Of a stretch of 58,674 nt of DNA, positions 41,641 through 52,262 are shown piece after piece (the stretch's first letter is position 1; every line of letters begins with the position of its first letter). A model generated the notes under the pieces. That model worked only from the letters and a program-made list of their open reading frames with translations, made no database searches and had not been told where the DNA came from. The position numbers and the translations under genes are program-made. Origin of the DNA: Brugia malayi (taxonomy: Eukaryota > Nematoda > Chromadorea > Rhabditida > Onchocercidae); assembly GCF_000002995.4 (NCBI RefSeq), contig NW_025062297.1, positions 1 through 58,674 of the forward strand, written 5' to 3'.

Positions 41641-42413
41641 TTTAAACATTGGAAAAGCTAATCAGTAAACCTTTCCACTTGCTATGCTTTTCATATTGCT
41701 TAACCCGTACAAAAGGGGTTAGTCGATAGATAAGATATTAGCTCTATCTATACTGAGACAGTTGAGTGTTGGTCAGAGAGAAGAGAAGAAACAGTAAGGA
41801 TTTAAAAAAAATAAGATTTAGCAAGAGAAGTTAATAGAACTAGGAAAGACAAAAATATCTACATTATGGTGGATAACCTTGATATTCTATCATAATTGTA
41901 TTGTTAATTATAAAGCATACAGAGATGGGCGTGTTCTCATTGATTTCTGTCAGTAGGGATAAGAGTAATGTTAACATAATACTTGGGTAAAATTTTGATC
42001 TGAGATGAGATCTCTTTTTTGTACTTATCAATACAACGATAAAAATTTTTTTTCCTGTATATATATATATGTATACATATAACTTTTACATTCTACAAGA
42101 ATAAAGTTGGGCAGTAGCAATCCCATGATCATGCCCTTCTCTTTTGTGATTTTATTTGCGCATATTCTTCTTTTCATTCTTATTATTTTTCTTGTACAAT
42201 TTGGCTTGATTCAAAGGATCTCCCATTTTTTTTTTTTTTTTTTTTTAATGTCTTTATTGCGAACTAATAAGTATTTTTTTTCAATATCTTTATTGCGAAC
42301 TAATAAGTATTTTTTTTAATATCTTTATTGCAAACTAATAAGTACTTTTTTTTTAATGACTTTATATTTTCCAGTTGAACAAAGGAATCAAAAATCTTTA
42401 GTTAGAAGCGATA
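41641..42413 (+). other. Leader of macro-unit 4
   Basis: Same leader as 6553-7341 but with a short poly-T (about 20) and a short TA run. The 34-bp triplicate lies at about 42251-42345. It holds small differences not shared with units 1-3 (CATATTCTTC, GATCTGAGATG), so unit 4 is the outlier of the family. Nothing here is clearly coding. Confidence 0.7.
42363..42374 (+). promoter_or_regulatory. 3' splice acceptor before the first coding exon, candidate SL trans-splice site
   Basis: TATATTTTCCAG ends at 42374. It leaves a 39-nt leader before ATG 42414 with an in-frame TAG (42399-42401), which fixes the start codon. In filarial nematodes many mRNAs receive a spliced leader at such sites, but an ordinary upstream 5'UTR exon is equally possible. 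Confidence 0.45.
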
Positions 42414-43631
42414 ATGGAAAAAATGGTGGAGGAAAAAAACAGATTTGAGATGTTGTTTACGAGTACAAAATCAAAGCTTAATGGTTTGCGAGAAGTGATA
42501 ACAACTCAGTTTTCTGAAAACAACAATTGTTTCTCAAGTTTAATGCAGGTAAATCTTATCTAAAGTCTTGTATAAGTTTTGTTAATCTAGAATTTCTAAA
42601 ACAAATGGACAGATAAGCCTATATTTTGTGACAGAGTTTATCAAAACAAAGTCTGAAGAAAATCAGAACTGTGCCTTCCTGTTAAAAATGCTACGTTATG
42701 TAAAAAATCTTCAGGAAGTAAATTTGAATGTTGAATATCGTTTTATTTACAATAGTACATTCATCATCATATTGTCTATAGATCGGATTTCAGAAATTGA
42801 ATGAGAAATGGTCAAAGGGTTTGGATGAAATGCAAAAAATGGCGAGTAAAATGAAAATAATGCATGAGTATACAGAGAAAAACTTTAAAAGCTTGAGCGT
42901 ATTATTGGATTGCTTGCATGACCGAGAAATTAAACAGTTGGAAAATAATGAAAGAGAAGGAGATACTTTCAAGAAAATATGTGAACATTGTGAAGAAGTA
43001 ATGCAGGTTTGCTTCTTCTTTCGAGAAATTTTCATTGTTTTATGGAGTTTCAAAACTGTTAAATAATGTTAAGATTGTTTTTTAAGACTAATTTTTGTCA
43101 ATTTTAGGAGCTAAAAAGGACGGCTCAGCATTTTCGAATCAATGAGGAAGATATAAGATATCAAAGCTCAACTTTGTTTGAGAATTTGGATTTTGGAAGT
43201 GAAATTACTGCTGCAATAATTCGTGCTGCTGAAAATTTAACAAAGGAAAACGATGAACTGAAAAATGAAAATGCAGAACTCAGGAATACGATTTTTATAT
43301 TGGAAAAAGAAAACATAGATTTAAAAGAGGTAATACTTTGGATTGTAAATCCGTACATATTACAATGATAATTTCAAGCAATTCCTCTGGTGACATTATC
43401 AGATAACACTATAGAAATACTGGGTACATTGTTAGTTTTAATTTCTTTGAAAATTTTTTATAGATGAGAAAAATGTCAATTGTACAAGAGAAAAAATTTG
43501 AAGAGGTAGAACACAGATTAGACCGTTTGCGAGAAGAAAGTGAACGATTAATAAAAGCATGCTATGATGAGGATGAGGAAGTTGATGATCTTAAAAATCA
43601 GATATCAGAATGGTTGAATACAAATCACTAA
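42414..43631 (+). CDS. Coiled-coil protein gene, full-length, five exons, 276 aa
   Basis: Predicted exons are 42414-42548, 42637-42717, 42782-43006, 43108-43329 and 43464-43631 (TAA). All four introns are short, start with GT and end with AG, and all junctions keep frame, giving 45+27+75+74+55 residues. Exon 2 uses the second AG of ACAGAG, because the first would shift the frame. The protein is charged and has no signal peptide or membrane segment. Heptad-like leucine and isoleucine spacing runs through exon 3 (WSKGLDEMQKMASKMKIM), exon 4 (NDELKNENAELRNTIFILEK) and exon 5 (VEHRLDRLREESERL), so it probably forms a long parallel coiled coil or leucine zipper. The C-terminus is acidic (CYDEDEEVDDLKNQ). 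I do not recognise a family. It is the only copy of four to keep exons 4 and 5, so it is the probable source gene. The start is supported by an in-frame upstream stop. Confidence 0.72.
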
Positions 43632-44468
43632 CTTTAAGCTGATATGATTTGCTTTAGCAATAAGAAAGTGGAAATTTTTCGCTTTTAGCTTTTGCTTTGC
43701 CCATTTTTTTTTTATTTGCTTTTCTACACCAGAAATATCATGTAGGAATGAACTGCATTGAACCCCAGCAATTGGAATCACGTAAAAAAAAAATAGTTTT
43801 ACGTTACTTTTATGTCAGATAAGGGTTGGAGTAATGTTTGCTTACATGATATATAATTTGAAATAGTTTTACATTTCCGGTGTTCAATTAAGATAAGTTT
43901 TTGTATTATGGATTATTAAATTTTATTTGATACTTTTTGTAAATTATTTGAAGGTTCGCGAGATTATTTCGAATTAGATTTTAATTTGTAAAAATTTTTT
44001 TGTGCATTCTTTGATACATAGATTTATTTATTGGGATTTTATATTTGCTTCTTTGTAAATAAATGTAATTTTTCTTGCTTAATTCAGCTTTCAAACAATA
44101 AAAATCATAAAACTTGACGCATTTTCATTGTTATTATTCTGTGGTAGCAAAAGCTTAATGTTTGGCAACGAAGCGTCTAATATAAAAAAAAAAAAAAAAA
44201 ACGTACTGTTTTTTGCTGTTCAAATCAATAAAATTAGAACTAAAAATCGGTAAAATGTATTAATATTAGTTGCAAATCGAAAAAATCAAATTAAGTGAAA
44301 TAAAAAATGAAATTAGAATAAGAAAAAAAGTGGTAATTATTAGAATAAGAGAAGTTATAATAAGGAGACTGTATAGAAAAATTTTTAATTCATTAGTTAC
44401 AATTATAAAACATATATGTAAGCAGCAATTCAAGTAACAAAGCCGCAAAAATTTTTCCTTATTTATTA
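43632..44468 (+). other. 3' flank of the coiled-coil gene, deleted from units 1-3
   Basis: AT-rich DNA between the stop codon and the TIR element. Candidate polyadenylation signals AATAAA are at 44058-44063 and 44097-44102, followed by poly-A of about 18 near 44184. Most of this stretch lies inside the 1.7-kb deletion of the other three units (about 42985-44685 in unit 4 coordinates). Small open frames here are not convincing. Confidence 0.6.
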
Positions 44469-46503
44469 GATTATATTTTGCGTCACTTTACGTGTCGTTT
44501 TATCACTTCATTTAAATGCATGAAGCAGTTTCTCTGTTATTTATTCAAAGTGATATGTTTGCGTTATTCACTTTGCATAATATTTCGATTCAACAATTCC
44601 ATGTTTTATTCTTAGCTATCTTTATTGCACTTTCATTTTCTTTTTGTTTTTTTTTTTTTTTTTTCCTCTGCTTCATAGTTTGTTTCATTTTCATGTCGAA
44701 TCTGTTTAATATTATATAATTTTTTGTAATAAGAAAAAATTGTGTTTTTACTGCTACATCGTTATAATACATCCAAATGAAATTGAATGCAAAAAAGATT
44801 TCCTCAAATAGTCACTATTTTTTGATTTCATGGTGATACACAAATGGTCACATTTTCGAATTGTAACCTAAATTGTAACCTTTTCAAAATGTAACCTTAA
44901 CAGTAAATATTTCTTGCAGCCGCACTTGCACTTGCAGTTGCAGTTGCATTGCAAGTACAATTGCATACCTGCTTGCACATACAAATATTTTAATTTAATT
45001 GATCCAATGATTGCTAATATCACTTGTCATATTATCATTTGATCAGCATTTCAAAATGATAATTGCATAAGATTTATTGTTAACAGTAAATTAGTAAAAC
45101 TATGTTACCAGCATGGTGAAAGATCACGTTTGATGATGAGAAAAAGATCAGATATGTCCAAGAAAAAATTTTGTTAATGAATTTTTTGAGTTTATCACCA
45201 GTCCAAAAATTTTATGAGTTTATTACCACGTCACTCTTTAATTAATTCCATTGCTTTAATAAGAAAAAAGTGATCAACTGGGAAATTTGAACAATTTGCA
45301 GCACATAAATGATAAGTAGAATTAGTTTTTATGTTAAAATGAAATTGCAAATAATGAAGTTTTTTTTTTTTTTTTTTTTTTGTATATTTTTATGCAAAAA
45401 ATAAATTAATAAAAATTGTTGCATGGAAAAAGATTGTGGCCAAGCAGAAGGTGAAAGTAATCTGACATCTGTTCTATTTTAATTTTGTGACTTTATTGAT
45501 ATATTAAAACGTTTTCAAAAAAATTCTTGTCTTATTAATAAAAATTGATATTAATTCAAAGATTTGGGAAACTTTTATTTTATGAATTAATTTCTTATAA
45601 AAAAGAAAAAAAACAAACAACAACAATAACTTCAGATGGGTCAAAAACAAACTATTGGGAAAGGAAGAGGAAAAGAAGAAAGTTAACCATTGAAGATTAT
45701 TCTCCAACCTTCCTATTACGGAGAACTTTACAAGAGATCAATTTTTTCTATTGTTTTTTCAAAAAAAAAATTAAATCGGCCAACAAAACTCATTTTTCCA
45801 AAATGAAGTTATTTTTTTTACCTAAATTTTACACCATTTTATTTTGTTACTAAAGCCGATTTTGAAGTAATACACTATTCAAAATGTTGTAGGTGCATAC
45901 CTCAACAATCTGAAAAAATTTCGTAGGTGAAATTTCACATTCTGCTCGGTCAGTCAGCTCTATGAGTAATTGATACATTTTTTTAAACTTTTTCTAATTG
46001 ATACATCTAGAAAATTTGATCATAGTTGTTATCCATGCAAAATTTCAGGATATGAAAATTTAATAAGTGAAAAAGTAAAGCAAATATTTCATAAATAAAT
46101 TAGAACGTTCCCACGGGTAACAATTCGAAAATGTGATCATTTGTGCATCACCATAAAATTAAATTTCTATAAAAATAATGACTATTTGAGGAAATTTTTT
46201 TTACATTCAATTTCATTTGAATGTATTATAACGATGTAGCAGTAAAATCACAACTTTTTCTGACAAAAAATTATATAATATTAAACAGATTCGATATGAA
46301 AATGGAAGAAAGTATGTAGCAAAGGAAAAAATAAAAAGAAAATGAAACGAAGATTGCTAAGAATAAAACATGGAATTGTTGAATCGAAATTATGCTAAAG
46401 TGAATAATGCAAATATATCATTTTGAATAAATAACAGAGAAACTGCTTCATGCACTTTTAAATGAAGCGATGTGCGACACGTAAAGTGACGTAAAATATA
46501 ATC
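44469..46503. mobile_element. Complete TIR element, about 2.04 kb with 400-bp inverted repeats, non-autonomous
   Basis: The left repeat is about 44469-44870 and the right repeat about 46115-46503. The outer ends read GATTATATTTTGCGTCAC on the left and, in complement, GATTATATTTTACGTCAC on the right. Inner landmarks pair too: CTGCTTCATAGTTTG region, TAATACATCCAAATG, CACATTTTCGAATTGT. Each end is flanked by TA (44467-44468 and 46504-46505), fitting a TA target as in the Tc1/mariner superfamily. The two repeats differ by small indels, notably a poly-T near 44650, so the insertion is not new. Between them lie a TTGCAG-type microsatellite (about 44920-44980), a poly-T (about 45360) and AT-rich DNA. 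There is no DDE transposase, so it is a long foldback or MITE-like element that would need help in trans. Superfamily assignment is inference. Confidence 0.8.
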
Positions 46504-47359
46504 TAATTCAAAACATCCATGTGAATCAATCAATCAACATATGTCAAATAAATTTGTGTTTATGGTAATATAAACTCTGGCCAAAATTATTAAACAATTC
46601 CTGAAACTTGTTCCTGAAATTTCCTAAAAAGACAAAGGAAGATCTGATCAAAAGGAAGACAAAACGATAAATCAAGTACCAAAGTAATATTCTCATTAAT
46701 ATTCTCAATATGAAACTATCTAGCCATTAGATATATCGCACCTTCAGCATAAGAAAGCTATGTCAGCGAAAATTATTAGAAAATAAATTTAGAATAATTC
46801 CGACCATTTTTAATATTCGGAAATCTTCAATTAGTATCTATGTGCGCACTTTCTGGAAATCCTATACTACAAACAAAATGACACTGCCAGAATATGGAAA
46901 AAAAGGAAGAGATATGACCAATGAGCACTATATTCGGAATAAATTCATATAAACATGAAAGCAAAGTAGCTAACAGAAAAAAAAAAAAAAAAAAAAAAAC
47001 AATTATAAATGAACACTAACATAAAAAAAAAAAATCGAAATCAAAATGCATAAATTAGCATTTACAATATTTTCTGTATAAAAAAAAGAAAAAATTTCCA
47101 CCAATAAGAGCAATGATTGTATCATTTTGTTTTTTATAATATAAAGCAGCAAACAGCAAATTTTATCCTAAAAAAATCCCCGAAAAAAAAAAAAAAAAAA
47201 AACAATTATAAGTCATCGTCTGTAATCTCAAATCTTGCTCATTCTTGAACAGCAATGCTTTCTGAAACAAATTCATAGACTTAATGATATATGAATACTA
47301 ATCTTAATTCTTCCTCCCCCTCAAATTCACTTTAGCCTTTTACAAAAGCCCATATTATT
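46504..47359. other. Gene-free trailer of macro-unit 4
   Basis: Same stretch as 9744-10596, with more substitutions than the copies in units 1-3 share with each other (for example AAGTAGCTAAC, CATAGACTTAATG, TTTTACAAAAGCC). No gene. Confidence 0.7.
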
Positions 47360-48131
47360 TTCAAACCTAATTGACTATGTTACGTGCATTGTACCAGTGC
47401 TGGTCCTATATTGTGTTGTCATTTTATAGTTTAAATATTAAAATACGCTTTTGTAATTAAGTTTTGCGCAAAAAATCATCGGCAAAATAAATAAAACTTT
47501 CAACTAATCATGATTTTAATTCAATTTAAGAATTTAAATTAAATTTAAATTCAAATTTAAATTTTGAATTTTTTAAAAATTTTAAAATTTGTTATAGTTT
47601 TCTTACATTAGACAAGGAAATTGGTTCCAATTTATCAATTTTAATTCTAGTTAAGTGCCAAAACTACTAAAAAAAGCTTATTTTGAAATTAATTGACTAT
47701 GTTACGTGCATTGTACCAGTGCTGGTCGTATATTGCGTTGTCATTTTATAGTTTAAATATTAAAATACGCTTTTGTAATTAAGTTTTGCGCATAAATTTA
47801 TCAGCAAAATTAATAAAACTTTCAATTAATCATGATTTTAATTCAATTTAAGAATTTAAATTAAATTTAAATTCTAATTTAAATTTCGAATTTTTTAAAA
47901 ATTTTAAAATTTGTTATAGTTTTCTTGCATTAAACAAGGAAATTGGTTCTAATTTACCAATTTTAATTTTAATTAAGTGCCAAAACTACTAAAAAAAAGC
48001 TTATTTTGAACTTAATTGACTATGTTACGTGCGTTGTACCAGAGCTGGTTATATATTGTATTGTCATTTTATAGTTTAAATATTAAAATACGCTTTTGTA
48101 ATTAAGTTTTACGCAAAAAATCATCGGCTAA
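47360..48131. repeat. HhaI satellite array 5, short and mosaic
   Basis: About two and a half monomers. The first is a mosaic: it opens in subfamily B style (TACGTGCATTGTACCAG), then turns to subfamily A (GCGCAAAAAATCATCGGCAA), then back to B. The last is diverged (ACCAGAGCTGGTTATATATTG) and breaks off at AAATCATCGGCTAAATC. Mosaicism indicates recombination or gene conversion between subfamilies. Confidence 0.88.
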
Positions 48132-48768
48132 ATCATGCGGATCATCAGGTTTTTGAATTGCTGTAGCGTACTGATATAGCATTCTTGCTCATTTTTTTGC
48201 TCTAGTGAAATTAGTAAAATAATGTAATTGTCCTATTATTTAATCAGTTCATTGGTATCTTAAATTAGTGTTTCTCATCTAAAATCTAGAAAAATCTTTT
48301 ATAAATGAAGCAGTGTATAAGAAAAAATGAATTTCAAATATTAATGAAACTGTTCAAAAAAAAAAAAAGAAACGAGAACAATCAATATTACTATGAAATG
48401 CCGAGCCAGAAGTTATCGTTTTGCGATCTATGACCATGTCATTACTTCAACTACTTGATCCGCGCTATAAATCTGCACAATTCTTAGTCTTCAATAATTA
48501 AAAGCAATAAATAGCGAAGAAATGACAAAATATGTTCCATATAAATATCCAACTATGTGTTCTCTTCGCTTGCCTTTAATTGCAATTTAAAACAATCTGT
48601 TGTGAATATCGTTTATTTAACCCATCAATTTAGCAAACTTTATGTATTATTTAACTTTGTTCTAATCAACTTTTTTCTGCTGCAAACATAATATAATTAA
48701 TGATCTATCCATCAATCTGATTGCAGTGAATTTATCATAATAGAGAAAGCGAAAGCATTATTCACTGA
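48132..48768. other. Non-repetitive spacer
   Basis: AT-rich, non-repetitive DNA between the satellite and the minisatellite region. Apart from the possible hAT scrap at 48397-48501 and a poly-A of 14 near 48358, nothing is recognisable. Confidence 0.6.
48397..48501 (+). pseudogene. Possible hAT-type transposase scrap
   Basis: One frame reads through to TAA at 48499 and includes SLLQLLDPRYKSAQF. A leucine followed by DPR(Y/F)K is the familiar motif in the C-terminal half of hAT and ZBED-type transposases. Only about 30 residues are readable, with nothing recognisable on either side, so if real it is a very small remnant. A chance match is possible. Confidence 0.3.
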
Positions 48769-49169
48769 GCCATTCTCAGTGCAATGCAAATATTTTCCAG
48801 AAATTTCTAGCCAAAACTTTATCCAAATAACGAAAAATGTTTTGGATTGCAGTTTTTTTCTAATTTTTCAACTTTCCTTTTAACGCATTTGTCCATCTTG
48901 TCTAGTTTGAATGATTTGCTAATATCCTGAAATGCAATTAGCACAGAAAGCTCGTTTTTTTTTTTTTTTTATCGGTACAGAAAACTTTTGTTTTTATTTT
49001 TAATTACATGAAATAAGGCAGGTTTGTAGGTGGTTTGTAATTGGTTTGTAGGTGGTTTGTAATTGGTTTGTGAGTGGTTTGTAATTGGTTTGTGAGTGGT
49101 TTGTAGGTGGTTTGTAATTGGTTTGTAGGTGGTTTGTAATTGGTTTGTAGTTGGTTTGTAAAAAATTTT
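48769..49169. repeat. 401-bp tandem duplication, first copy
   Basis: The segment from GCCATTCTCAGTGCAATG through a poly-T and GAAATAAGGCAGG, plus the first minisatellite run, is repeated directly from 49170. The 250-bp non-minisatellite part (48769-49018) is almost identical to 49170-49421, the poly-T being two or three bases longer in the second. No gene is visible in it. Confidence 0.9.
49019..49161. repeat. 11-bp minisatellite, first block
   Basis: About 13 units of GGTTTGTNNNT. Units ending AATT mostly alternate with units ending AGGT or GAGT. The block ends in TTTGTAAAAAATTTT at the duplication joint. The frame on the minus strand reads as TNH/LQT/KP repeats, an artefact of the repeat. 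Confidence 0.93.
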
Positions 49170-49421
49170 GCCATTCTCAGTGCAATGCAAATATTTTCCA
49201 GAAATTTCTAGCCAAAACTTTATCCAAATAACGAAAAATGTTTTGGATTGCAGTTTTTTTCTAATTTTTCAACTTTCCTTTTAACGCATTTGTCCATCTT
49301 GTCTAGTTTGAATGATTTGCTAATATCCTGAAATGCAATTAGCACAGAAAGCTCGTTTTTTTTTTTTTTTTTATCGGTACAGAAAACTTTTGTTTTTATT
49401 TTTAATTACATGAAATAAGGC

Positions 49422-50525
49422 AGGTTTGTAAGTGGTTTGTAATTGGTTTGTAGGTGGTTTGTAATTGGTTTGTAAGTGGTTTGTAATTGGTTTGCAAGTG
49501 GTTTGTAATTGGTTTGTAAGTGGTTTGTAATTGGTTTGTGAGTGGTTTGTAGGTGGTTTGTAATTGGTTTGTAGGTGGTTTGTAATTGGTTTGTAATTGG
49601 TTTGTAGGTGGTTCGTAATTGGTTTGTGAGTGGTTTGTAATTGGTTTGTAAGTGGTTCGTAATTGGTTTGTAATTGGTTTGTAGGTGGTTCGTAATTGGT
49701 TTGTGAGTGGTTTGTAATTGGTTTGTAAGTGGTTTGTAATTGGTTTGTGAGTGGTTTGTAATTGGTTTGTAAGTGGTTTGTAATTGGTTTGCGGTTGGTT
49801 TGTAATTGGTTTGTAAGTGGTTTGTAATTGGTTTGTGAGTGGTTTGTAATTGGTTTGTAAGTGGTTTGTAATTGGTTTGCGGTTGGTTTGTAATTGGTTT
49901 GTAAGTGGTTTGTAATTGGTTTGTAGGTGGTTTGTAATTGGTTTGTGAGTGGTTTGTAATTGGTTTGTAAGTGGTTTGTAATTGGTTTGTGGTTTGTAGG
50001 TGGTTTGTAATTGGTTTGTAGTGGTTTGTAATTGGTTTGTAATTGGTTTGTAGGTGGTTTGTAATTGGTTTGTAGGTGGTTTGTAATTGGTTTGTAATTG
50101 GTTTGTGAGTGGTTTGTAATTGGTTTGTAGGTGGTTTGTAATTGGTTTGTAGGTGGTTTGTAATTGGTTTGTGAGTGGTTTGTAATTGGTTTGTAAGTGG
50201 TTTGTAATTGGTTTGTGAGTGGTTTGTAATTGGTTTGTAATTGGTTTGTAGGTGGTTTGTAATTGGTTTGTAGGTGGTTCGTAATTGGTTTGTGAGTGGT
50301 TTGTAATTGGTTTGTAAGTGGTTTGTAATTGGTTTGTGAGTGGTTTGTAATTGGTTTGCGGTTGGTTTGTAATTGGTTTGTAAGTGGTTTGTAATTGGTT
50401 TGTAGGTGGTTTGTAATTGGTTTGTAGGTGGTTTGTAATTGGTTTGTAGGTGGTTTGTAATTGGTTTGTGAGTGGTTTGTAATTGGTTTGTAATTGGTTT
50501 GCGGTTGGTTTGTAAATGGTTTGTA
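49422..50525. repeat. 11-bp minisatellite, main block (about 100 units, 22-bp dimers)
   Basis: Tandem 11-bp units GGTTTGTNNNT. The higher-order unit is a dimer: one half is nearly always GGTTTGTAATT, the other is variable (GGTTTGTAGGT, GGTTTGTGAGT, GGTTTGTAAGT, GGTTTGCGGTT, rarely GGTTCGTAATT). Longer patterns recur, for example around 49740-49930. A relic of the same repeat, with its right flank, lies at 52483-52600. Confidence 0.95.
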
Positions 50526-51073
50526 GCTAGTAACTAAAGCAAGAAGATGTTTATTGTTGCTTTGTTATAATGGTTTGTCATCAAGCACCTCGGTCTCGGT
50601 CTTTACCTCTTTTCTAAGATTTAAATTAATATACTAAAAGGATATGCTTTAATTGATTTCGGTTTTTCCATTTACGATCAAAAATTATATGTTATGTTCA
50701 TTGATTTTGATTTTGTAGCTTTATCTAGCAAGTTAAGCGAGATTATTTTTGAAATTATTCACTTTATAATTCGATAATTGTTTAATTCAGTCGATTAAAC
50801 TTTGTTGAACAAATACGAGTTACTGCTGTGCTAAAGAGTTTCTTCTCATTTTATGCTGCGGATTTATTAATTTTAAATTAAAAAAAAAAAAAAAAGAAAA
50901 AACATGTAATATGATTCAAGGCAGAAAGATTCAGTGTTAAGGAGAAAGTAATTAAAAATATTAAAATGAAAATAGCTTGGTAGGGCGTATTCCGGTAAAA
51001 GTAATTTTATTATTCACTATTTTTTTTCTTTGTTTTTTCAAGCATAAACAATTTCAATTCAAAACATTAGTAG
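50526..51073. other. AT-rich spacer before the stomatin pseudogene
   Basis: No gene seen. The first 50 bp (GTAACTAAAGCAAGAAGATG, GTTTATTGTTGCTTTG) are repeated in diverged form at about 52545-52585. A poly-A with one G lies near 50879-50900. Confidence 0.6.
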
Positions 51074-52262
51074 ATGATTCCAGCTAGTATTAAACTTGAG
51101 TTTGGCATTTGTGGTTGGATGCTTATAATTGTGGCATATGTTGCCGTCTTATTAGCGCTACCATTTTCAGCTTGTGTTTGTTTCAAATTTTAATTGGTTT
51201 TAAGGTTTCAAATTTAATTGGTTACTGATTTCTTACAATTAAAAAATTTTTTTTGATGATTTTTAAAGAAGATTTTAAAATAGATGAGAATAAGATTAAA
51301 AGTAGAAGGTAAAAAGAGAGATAGCGAAAAAGAAAAGTAACGAGAGATAAAAAATAATTTTTGAAAAACTTAAAATTTTGATCGAATTTTTCTCTACTTT
51401 ATCATTTATGAATTTTTTTTGTACATATGATTAACATAATAAGTAGTATTTTCAGTGAAATTATTTCAGGTTGTACAAGAATATGAGTGAGCAGTGATAT
51501 TTCGTTTGGGAAAATTAATGACTGGTAAAGCTCGAGGACCTGGATTATTATTTTTTTTTTTCTAGAAAAATTTTTATTTTTTTAAATTTATATTTGCACT
51601 CGGAAATATTTTATAAAATTTTTGTATGCTTTTTATAGGCTTATTTTTTATTTTGCCATGCATTGATTGCTACAGGAAAGTGGATTTACGTTTCGTATCA
51701 TTTGATGTACCACCACACGAGGTATTTTTTTTTACTTATTTATTTTAATTTTATTATAATAATTTACTTCCTTTTTTCTTTCATTTAATTCATAACTCAA
51801 AAAGATTTGTATGTGTTTAATTATGTTTAATTGAGTCACTTGCATAACAATGTAATAATTTATTGATAGCATTAATGTTAGATTAAATTTTTCATCAAAC
51901 AAAGCATATCTTTTCTTAATAGCATTACCTATCTTTTAATTGAATTCCTTTTTATAATCATTTATCAAAAATGTTGAAATTTCAACAATTTTTTCATTTT
52001 TTTCAAATTAAAAAAATTTTTTTTTTTTTCATCTTATAAAATAACAATAAAATGTAGATTTTTTCATGCGATTCGGTGACAGTAGCTGTAAATGCAGTCA
52101 TATATTTCCGTATTTCGAATGTCACTGTATCCGTGACAAATGTTGAGGATGCTGGTCGTTCCACTAAATTATTGGTACAAACAACATTTAGAAATATACT
52201 TGGTACAAAAAATTTTAGCTGAAATGGTCAGCGATCGAGAAGCTATTTTTATGCAAATGCAA
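51074..52262 (+). pseudogene. Stomatin-family (band 7/PHB) pseudogene, 3' truncated
   Basis: Four exons are readable. Exon 1 (51074 to about 51186) begins MIPASIKLEF and contains the membrane hairpin (GICGWMLIIVAYVAVLLALP), then FSACVCF. Exon 2 (51470 to about 51541) reads VVQEYE, stop, AVIFRLGKLMTGKARGPG. Exon 3 (51639-51721) reads [18 protein letters not shown] then VSFDVPPHE. Exon 4 (52058-52262) reads IFSCDSVTVAVNAVIYFRIS and NVEDAGRSTKLL, ending SDREAIFMQMQ. This is the order and spacing of stomatins and the nematode MEC-2/UNC-1 group, membrane scaffold proteins that bind ion channels. Defects: TGA at 51488-51490 where the family has arginine, one extra T near 52211-52216 that shifts frame before AEMVSDREA, no GT donors after exons 1 and 2, and loss of all later exons. 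Retained introns show a duplicated, not retrotransposed, copy. Confidence 0.9.

Noticed and set aside
43161..43358. Minus-strand serine/phenylalanine-rich frame
   Set aside because: It is the complement of exon 4 of the coiled-coil gene.
44516..44719. 67-aa frame in the left inverted repeat (and minus-strand partner 44590-44772)
   Set aside because: It lies wholly in the transposon terminus, runs through a poly-T tract and has no counterpart in the right repeat.
48969..49190. 73-aa minus-strand frame rich in TNHLQT/KP repeats
   Set aside because: It is a direct translation of the 11-bp minisatellite plus its flank; the 11-bp period cycles through frames and the frame exists only because the repeat lacks stops on that strand.
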